6,185 nt of DNA from the NCBI GenBank assembly GCA_017453605.1, contig JAFTEP010000298.1:1-6185 (forward strand). The letters are read 5' to 3'. The translations under genes were made by a program, and so were the position numbers. Position 1 is the first letter of the stretch; each line of letters opens with the position of its first letter. Source of the stretch: Clostridia bacterium (GTDB lineage: Bacteria > Bacillota > Clostridia > Oscillospirales > SIG627). Shown here piece after piece: positions 1-3,942 of the stretch. The notes below the pieces were generated by a model that saw only the letters and a program-made list of their open reading frames with translations, had not been told where the DNA came from and made no database searches.

Positions 1-1
1 A

Positions 2-1060
2 GCCCTCGCCGCCGAGACCGCGTGGAAAAACAGATCTGAGGCCCTCTACGCCTGCGGATTCGGCAGAGCCGCGGTCGGAATGTGCCGCAGGGTCTGCTTC
101 AACGACGGAAGCGCCCGTATGTGGGGCGACGCCGACAACGCGACCTTCACCGAGCTCGAGGGCGGCAGCGACTCCGGCGTCGAGCTGATCTACACCTTCG
201 ACAATTCCAAAAAGATCACCGGCGTCATCGCCAACATCGCCTGCCCCTCTCAGGTGCTCGAGCACAGGAGCTTCATCTCCTCCGACTACTGGGGCAAGGC
301 AAAAAAGATCATCAGGGAAAAGATCTCTCCCGATCTCTTCCTGCTCCCGCTCTGCGCCGCCGCCGGCGATCAGTGCCCGAGAGATCTCGTGCGCTGGGTT
401 GACCCCGAGACTCCGATCAACGATCCCAACATCGACCGTCCGCATCCGCGCTGCCGCCGCGCCGACCCGTCCATGTTCGATATCCGCGGCGCGGAGCTCG
501 TCGGAAAGAGAGTCGCAAACGAGATAATTTCAGTCCTCGAAGACGTCGAGGCTGACGGTGAATACGTCGACAAGTCCGTCCTGATCCACGACGTCCGCAC
601 CCTCGACCTCCCGCTCAGGCGCGTCACTCCCTCCGACAAGGAGAAAGCGGAGAGGGCGATCAAGGAATTCGTCAGGGACAACCGCGGCAGACAGGTCAAC
701 TACATGGACACCGCCATGATGCACGTCTACTCCGGCACTATCGCCCGCTTCGAGTATCAGTACGACCACGACGTGCGCCCGATAGAGCTTCACTGCGTGC
801 GCTTCGGCGACGTCGCGTTCGCGACCAACCCCTTCGAGCTGTTTTTGGACTACGGCAATCAGATCCGCGCGAGAAGCCTCGCGGCGCAGACCTTCCTGAT
901 CCAGCTTTCAAACGGATCCTACGGCTATCTCCCCACCGAGAAAGCCGAAAAGGGCGGTCACTATTCCGCCTACGTTTCCAGCGGTCAGGTCGGACACGAG
1001 GGCGGCGATATCCTCGTCAGGGAAACGCTCTCCGTGATAAATAAGATGTTCGAAGACTGA
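2..1060 (+). CDS. Neutral/alkaline ceramidase-like hydrolase, C-terminal part (5' end outside the window)
   Basis: The reading frame is open from base 2 to a TGA at 1058-1060, giving 352 visible codons. An ATG lies at 80, but the protein sequence before it (ending GFGRAAVG) reads like the same conserved domain and no ribosome binding site precedes it, so I treat this as a 5'-truncated gene. The overall pattern is that of the neutral/alkaline ceramidase-like family: a GRAAVG-type strand, an NIACPSQ...SSDYWG block (nt 230-296), AAGDQCPRDL (nt 359-388), NPFELF (nt 827-844) and a C-terminal GYLPTEKAEKGG...GHEGGD block. True family members are zinc-dependent amidases that cleave ceramide into sphingosine and fatty acid. 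Glu in NPFELF (nt 836-838) fits the zinc-ligand Glu of those enzymes, but the usual second zinc His seems absent from the NIACPSQ block. Roughly 100 or more N-terminal residues, including the first zinc His region, are missing. The substrate is unknown; bacterial members of this branch are mostly uncharacterised. Family assignment is from remembered motifs. Confidence 0.7.
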   Translation, partial: ALAAETAWKNRSEALYACGFGRAAVGMCRRVCFNDGSARMWGDADNATFTELEGGSDSGVELIYTFDNSKKITGVIANIACPSQVLEHRSFISSDYWGKAKKIIREKISPDLFLLPLCAAAGDQCPRDLVRWVDPETPINDPNIDRPHPRCRRADPSMFDIRGAELVGKRVANEIISVLEDVEADGEYVDKSVLIHDVRTLDLPLRRVTPSDKEKAERAIKEFVRDNRGRQVNYMDTAMMHVYSGTIARFEYQYDHDVRPIELHCVRFGDVAFATNPFELFLDYGNQIRARSLAAQTFLIQLSNGSYGYLPTEKAEKGGHYSAYVSSGQVGHEGGDILVRETLSVINKMFED

Positions 1061-1092
1061 CAGATATACCGCTCCGTTATCAAGGAAGAAAT

Positions 1093-1140
1093 CCGGACCC
1101 GGCAGAAAGTCCCTTTCAAGGGATTTCCCGCCGGGTCCGG
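1093..1140. terminator. Two-tier stem-loop, probable bidirectional terminator
   Basis: An 11-bp perfect GC-rich stem pairs 1093-1103 (CCGGACCCGGC) with 1130-1140 (GCCGGGTCCGG). Inside it a second helix pairs 1105-1108 with 1124-1127 and 1110-1115 with 1118-1123, around a two-base loop (or four if the last pairs open), with G1109 bulged. It lies between the ends of two convergent genes (stops at 1060 and 1172). Downstream on the minus strand the transcript is U-rich (complement of AGGAAGAAAT, 1083-1092); on the plus strand a T5 run comes only at 1153-1157. It therefore looks better suited to ending the minus-strand gene but can plausibly serve both. Confidence 0.75.
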
Positions 1141-1171
1141 GCTTGTAGGCGATTTTTCGCGGTCCGTTCGA

Positions 1172-2539
1172 TCAGTCCTCTTCCCTTATCGTCCAGCTCT
1201 GGAGGCGGAGCCTGTGGGAGAGGAATCTGTCCTTGAAATCGGGAAGCGACATCCACGAGCCGTCGAATCTGGCTTCCTCGAAGGTCTTGAATTCGAAGGG
1301 CAGGGTCGGAAGCTGTGCTCTCGGCGTGACCGTCACGCTATTTGCGCCCATCGCGACGTCGAGCATAGCGAACAGCAGCTCGGCCGGTCCGAGAGTCTTC
1401 CCGTTCACGCGGTAGTGCGTCGGCAGGAAGCTGTCCGGTCTGTACGCCGCCGCGAGCGTCCTTACCTCGTCCGCGGTGAGAACGGCGGGCTGAGAGGCGC
1501 TGAGCGGAGTGTCGAGGAATCCGCGCACCCTGCCCGGTCTGAAGGGATCGTCCGTGAAGCAGAAATGCGCCGCCGCCGCGAACAGGTCGCTTATCGAATA
1601 GGTCCCGTTCGTGACGTCTCCGCAAAGAGACATATTCCAGAACCTTCTCTCCAGCCGCGCCTTGATTTCCGGCAGTCGGTCCTTTGTGAGTATCCTGGCG
1701 GCGTTCTCGCGTCTGACCTTCTCCGCCAGCTCGTCGTAGTTTGTGAAAATGAACCTGTCGTCCTTATTGACCGCCCTGATCAGATTTTCAAACTCCTCGT
1801 AGAAGAGCTTTTGGGTCTCCGAAGAGTTTTTTGCGGCAGGCTCCCATTCGTACATCGGATGCCTGTTCTCTCCCCGATAGTTCACGCAGTCCCAGAAATT
1901 GCTGTGGCACGCTCTCGTGGGGTGGTGGGCGATCACCACGCGGCGGCGGTCCGCGACTCCGTCAAGAAACGCCTCGGCGCTGTAAGGGTAGGTGTGATGG
2001 TGCACTCTGAAGGTGCGGTCCTCGTAGAAGAGGTTCTCCATCGCAAAGTCGTAGCTGAGGTGCAGAGCGTTGCAGAAGTGGACCGCTCTGCCGTTGTAGA
2101 ACTGGAAGACCGAGCCGTCGTAAACCGGCATTCCCAGCCTCTCGTATTCGTACATGGCGACGTAGCTGAGGTTGTTTCCGGGCGGGCAGGCGAAGTTGAG
2201 CGACTGCTTCCCTGTGAGCGCCTTCACCATCCCGATGCCCTCGCACTCCTGCTCAAGAAACAGATCCCGCGCCTTCTCGTAGCTTTCGATATCGGTGTAT
2301 TCGTTTATCGTCGGATGATATGAATGTCTCAGCGAATGGGTGCCGACCGCGTGCTTTGAAAGAGCTTCGGCGACGTCCCAGCGTCCGTTTCTCGCCCACT
2401 CCCTCGCAACGTAGCCCACAATGTTGAAGTTTCCCTTGACCCCGTGATTTTCCATTATCCGCGCCTCTCTCAAGGCGGCGTCCCAGGCGTCGGGCGAGGT
2501 GAAGTCCTCGGTGTCGAAGCTGAGGATTATCTCGGTCAT
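1172..2539 (-). CDS. Polysaccharide-deacetylase-fold (NodB-like) protein with C-terminal extension
   Basis: This is a 455-residue protein with ATG at 2539 and TGA at 1172, and a start fixed by a strong GGAGGAG site six bases upstream. Residues 1 to about 270 show the order of a NodB-type carbohydrate deacetylase barrel. Motif 1 is SFDTED at residues 7-12 (Asp9 as candidate base; Glu11/Asp12 region for metal). Motif 2 is H68-SLR-H72, the HSxxH metal site. Motif 3 is CPPGN at 118-122, lacking the usual Arg, and a later VVIAHHP stands at 201-207. Such enzymes remove N- or O-acetyl groups from polysaccharides with a divalent metal. The FDxEDF form of motif 1 recalls the VDVEDYF branch of the superfamily. 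There is no signal peptide or membrane segment, so the protein looks cytoplasmic, which is unusual for a cell-wall enzyme and hints at a soluble sugar or nucleotide-sugar substrate. Residues about 275-455 form an extension I do not recognise. The substrate is not deducible; the fold call is firm and catalytic activity is likely but not certain. Confidence 0.82.
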   Translation of the reverse strand: MTEIILSFDTEDFTSPDAWDAALREARIMENHGVKGNFNIVGYVAREWARNGRWDVAEALSKHAVGTHSLRHSYHPTINEYTDIESYEKARDLFLEQECEGIGMVKALTGKQSLNFACPPGNNLSYVAMYEYERLGMPVYDGSVFQFYNGRAVHFCNALHLSYDFAMENLFYEDRTFRVHHHTYPYSAEAFLDGVADRRRVVIAHHPTRACHSNFWDCVNYRGENRHPMYEWEPAAKNSSETQKLFYEEFENLIRAVNKDDRFIFTNYDELAEKVRRENAARILTKDRLPEIKARLERRFWNMSLCGDVTNGTYSISDLFAAAAHFCFTDDPFRPGRVRGFLDTPLSASQPAVLTADEVRTLAAAYRPDSFLPTHYRVNGKTLGPAELLFAMLDVAMGANSVTVTPRAQLPTLPFEFKTFEEARFDGSWMSLPDFKDRFLSHRLRLQSWTIREED

Positions 2540-2545
2540 TTTTTT

Positions 2546-2552
2546 CTCCTCC
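2546..2552 (-). promoter_or_regulatory. Ribosome binding site of the deacetylase gene
   Basis: The minus-strand sequence is GGAGGAG followed by six A residues and ATG. It is a near-perfect Shine-Dalgarno match and fixes the start at 2539. The same GAGGAG plus A-run form precedes the membrane-protein gene. Confidence 0.9.
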
Positions 2553-2568
2553 GTGACAGGTTTTTTTA

Positions 2569-2597
2569 ATTATACCGCTTTGCGTATGCCGTGTCAA
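2569..2597 (-). promoter_or_regulatory. Consensus sigma-A promoter of the deacetylase gene
   Basis: On the minus strand, TTGACA (2597-2592) is separated by exactly 17 bp from TATAAT (2574-2569): both hexamers match the housekeeping consensus at all positions with optimal spacing. Transcription should start near 2562, giving a leader of about 22 nt that carries the ribosome binding site. No repressor operator is obvious, so expression is predicted to be strong and housekeeping in type. Confidence 0.9.
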
Positions 2598-2743
2598 GAC
2601 CGATCCGGCGCGGCAAAAACGCAAACGGAACGCGCCTTCGACGTTTTCCGACGCGTTTTTTCCGGCGAAGCGGGCAAAACACCGCCTTTTTTTGTGCAAA
2701 ATCACGAAATTGGAAAGTTATGGATTTTTATTCCCGCAAACGC
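2598..2743. other. Non-coding core of the divergent intergenic region
   Basis: This lies between the two divergent promoters (whole gap 2540-2863, 324 bp). No supported gene is seen on either strand. It holds a loose inverted repeat, AACGCG at 2629-2634 with CGCGTT at 2652-2657 followed by more T, and a short GCGG/CCGC hairpin followed by a T7 run (entered separately). Past 2700 the DNA becomes AT-rich, approaching the spo0A promoter. A 6-of-7 match to the Spo0A box (TTCGACG, 2637-2643) occurs but is isolated and weak. Confidence 0.5.
2670..2693 (+). terminator. Weak terminator-like hairpin with T-run upstream of spo0A
   Basis: GCGG (2670-2673) can pair with CCGC (2682-2685) across an eight-base loop, followed by C and seven T (2687-2693). 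The stem is only four GC pairs, so termination would be weak. No plus-strand transcript is known to reach it; it could insulate spo0A from read-through, be the end of a short RNA, or be chance. Confidence 0.25.
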
Positions 2744-2772
2744 TTGAAAAAACTGACAATTAGTGGTAAAAT
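2744..2772 (+). promoter_or_regulatory. Sigma-A type promoter of spo0A
   Basis: TTGAAA (2744-2749) and TAAAAT (2767-2772) are separated by 17 bp; each hexamer has one mismatch to consensus. The predicted start near 2779 leaves a leader of about 85 nt before the spo0A ATG. In Bacillus subtilis spo0A also has a sigma-H promoter activated by Spo0A itself; I could not find a convincing sigma-H element here. Confidence 0.75.
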
Positions 2773-2789
2773 AGCTTCGCGCAAGGATA

Positions 2790-2805
2790 ACTGTCAACTG
2801 ACGGT
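2790..2805 (+). other. Small stem-loop in the spo0A leader
   Basis: ACTGTC (2790-2795) pairs with GACGGT (2800-2805) with one G-U pair across an AACT loop. It lies about 45 nt before the ribosome binding site and would be in the mRNA leader. It is too small to call a riboswitch or attenuator. Confidence 0.3.
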
Positions 2806-2850
2806 CCGTTTACGCCGGAAATAAAAAACTTAAATCATCAAAAGTGCGAA

Positions 2851-2856
2851 AAGGAG
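2851..2856 (+). promoter_or_regulatory. Ribosome binding site of spo0A
   Basis: AAGGAG lies seven bases before ATG 2864, in an A-rich leader. It supports this start; the receiver-domain first strand begins only a few residues later, leaving no room for a later one. Confidence 0.85.
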
Positions 2857-2863
2857 AAAAAAC

Positions 2864-3628
2864 ATGAACACTAAAATCGAAGTGAAAGTCTACGTGCTCG
2901 ACTCAAACGCCGATTTCCGTCTCGCCTGCTGCGACAATCTTTCGAGGCTCGGCTTCGAGGTGACCGGAAGCTCGGGGGACGGGAAGGAGGCGCTCGCGGC
3001 GATCAAAAAGACGCGTCCGCAAGCGGTGCTGATGGATCTGTGGTTTCCGGGCTACGACTGCGGCTCGCTTATCGGGGAGCTGAGGCGCGAACTCGGCGTG
3101 AAGTGCCCGAAATTCATCCTCGTCACGGGAGTCAGCAACCGCCGCGTGTTGGAGGACGCCTTCAACAACGGCGTCAGCGGCTGCGTCATAAAGCCCTTCG
3201 ACTACGAGAGCCTCGCGGAGAAGATCCGCCGCACGGTCGAGGCGAGGACGACTCTTCCCGCCGACGACTACGATCTCGAGGCGCAGGTCACGCGCATCAT
3301 CCACCAGATAGGCATACCCGCGCACATAAAGGGCTATCAGTATCTGAGAAGCGCGATCATCATGGTCGCAAAGGACAACCGCATCATAAACGAGGTCACA
3401 AAAACCCTCTATCCCTCCGTCGCGCGCGAGTTCAACACGACCTCGTCCCGCGTCGAGAGGGCTATCCGCCACGCGATAGAGGTCGCCTGGGACAGAGGCG
3501 ACGTCGATATGCTCAACTCCTACTTCGGCTACACGGTCCAGAACAGCAAGGGCAAGCCCACCAACAGCGAATTTATCGCTATGATCGCCGACAACCTCCG
3601 CCTCAGGCTGAAATCCATGATCGTCTGA
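2864..3628 (+). CDS. spo0A: Stage 0 sporulation protein A (Spo0A), response-regulator transcription factor
   Basis: This is a 254-residue protein; Bacillus Spo0A has 267. Residues about 7-125 are a response-regulator receiver: first strand VKVYVLDSN with Asp13, phospho-acceptor Asp58 in VLMDLWFPG, conserved Thr88 and Lys110-Pro111. A short linker leads to the Spo0A C-terminal DNA-binding domain (about 139-250), with IIHQIGIPAHIKGYQYLR at 145-162, the recognition-helix block SRVERAIRHAIEVAW at 195-209, and GYTV...KGKPTNSEFIAMIAD near the end. These blocks are almost identical to Bacillus Spo0A, so it should bind 0A boxes (TGTCGAA) once phosphorylated, controlling sporulation entry and other stationary-phase genes. 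The receiver is much more divergent: the second acidic pocket residue (Asp11 in B. subtilis) is Ser14, and five Cys occur at 22, 23, 66, 81 and 107. The gene stands alone with its own promoter and terminator; spoIVB, its usual upstream neighbour, is absent. Identification is very secure; normal phosphorelay input is less so. Confidence 0.97.
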   Translation: MNTKIEVKVYVLDSNADFRLACCDNLSRLGFEVTGSSGDGKEALAAIKKTRPQAVLMDLWFPGYDCGSLIGELRRELGVKCPKFILVTGVSNRRVLEDAFNNGVSGCVIKPFDYESLAEKIRRTVEARTTLPADDYDLEAQVTRIIHQIGIPAHIKGYQYLRSAIIMVAKDNRIINEVTKTLYPSVAREFNTTSSRVERAIRHAIEVAWDRGDVDMLNSYFGYTVQNSKGKPTNSEFIAMIADNLRLRLKSMIV

Positions 3629-3630
3629 CC

Positions 3631-3669
3631 AAGGGCTCCGCCTTGACCCGCAAGGGGAACGGTCCTTTT
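3631..3669 (+). terminator. Bulged stem-loop after spo0A, probable terminator
   Basis: Three bases after the spo0A stop, nested pairings can form: AAGG (3631-3634) with CCTT (3664-3667), CCG (3638-3640) with CGG (3660-3662), and CCTTG (3641-3645) with CAAGG (3651-3655) around an ACCCG loop, ending in TTTT (3666-3669). CCTTG can alternatively pair with CAAGG at 3630-3634. The bulges make it weaker than the other terminators here. It may also be a copy of an intergenic repeat family. Confidence 0.5.
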
Positions 3670-3747
3670 GATCCCGGAGAATTTTAAACAATACGGAGTT
3701 CGGAGTTTTGAGTTTGTTCCCGTTTTGTTTTCTAATAAAATGAAATC

Positions 3748-3779
3748 CGGCAGGGGTCGGCGCCGACGGCGACCCGCCG
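3748..3779. repeat. GC-rich palindromic hairpin in the spo0A downstream region
   Basis: CGGC (3748-3751) pairs with GCCG (3776-3779), and GGGTCG (3754-3759) with CGACCC (3770-3775), leaving a two-base bulge and a ten-base loop. A perfect 12-bp palindrome, GTCGGCGCCGAC, overlaps it at 3756-3767. No T-run follows closely, so it is not a clear terminator. It sits in otherwise AT-rich DNA, which suggests an inserted or mobile palindromic unit, but only one copy is in this window. Confidence 0.45.
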
Positions 3780-3801
3780 CACAAGGCTTAGGCTCCTTTT
3801 T

Positions 3802-3859
3802 TGTCATCCTGAGCGGAGCGAAGGATCTTTTGAAGCAGCATAAATCCTTCAGAATGAAC
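3802..3859. repeat. CATCCTGAGCGGAGCGAAGGATC-type intergenic repeat with inverted partner
   Basis: The segment 3802-3830 begins TGTCATCCTGAGCGGAGCG and runs into AAGGATCTTT. I recognise this as a version of a short palindromic intergenic repeat seen in many unrelated bacterial genomes (CATTCTGAGCGNAGCGAAGAATC form). A shortened inverted copy, AAATCCTTCAGAATGAAC, follows at 3842-3859. The two pair (GTCATCCTG with CAGAATGAAC, one wobble or mismatch; GAAGGAT with ATCCTTC), leaving the central GCGGAGC bulged and an A/T-rich loop. Function is unknown; such repeats may be mobilised by a REP-type transposase elsewhere. Recognition is from memory. Confidence 0.6.
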
Positions 3860-3876
3860 GCCTCATAAAGACAGCG

Positions 3877-3912
3877 ACCCCGCGGGACAAACTTTGGTTT
3901 TTCCCGCGGGGT
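3877..3912. terminator. Strong stem-loop, probable bidirectional terminator
   Basis: An 11-bp perfect stem pairs ACCCCGCGGGA (3877-3887) with TCCCGCGGGGT (3902-3912); AAAC (3889-3892) can also pair with GTTT (3897-3900) inside it. It lies 30 bp after the minus-strand membrane-protein stop (3943) and downstream of plus-strand spo0A. T-rich DNA follows on the plus strand (TTATTTTATT, 3916-3925) and a weaker U-rich stretch on the minus strand. Its build closely matches the terminator at 1093-1140: an 11-bp GC stem enclosing a small AT-rich inner hairpin, also between convergent genes. Confidence 0.8.
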
Positions 3913-3942
3913 AAGTTATTTTATTCAAGTGCGTCTTTTTTG

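Noticed and set aside
80..1060. ATG at 80 as the true start of the ceramidase-like gene
   Set aside because: The frame stays open to the window edge, upstream residues look like part of the conserved domain, and no ribosome binding site precedes the ATG.
1214..2323. Long plus-strand open frame (369 codons) antisense to the deacetylase gene
   Set aside because: It has an Arg/Glu/Val-rich composition typical of a GC-rich antisense frame, no ribosome binding site or promoter, and matches no family; the minus-strand gene has clear motifs and signals.
2637..2643. Possible Spo0A box (TTCGACG) upstream of spo0A
   Set aside because: It is a single 6-of-7 match to a short motif, over 100 bp upstream of the promoter, with no second site nearby; this is expected by chance.
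2784..2820. Possible sigma-H promoter (AGGATAA ... GGAAATA) in the spo0A leader
   Set aside because: The spacing between the elements is far too long and the -10 lacks the GAAT core.
2903..3784. Minus-strand open frame (293 codons) overlapping spo0A
   Set aside because: spo0A on the other strand is unmistakable; the antisense frame has no start signal and a biased composition.
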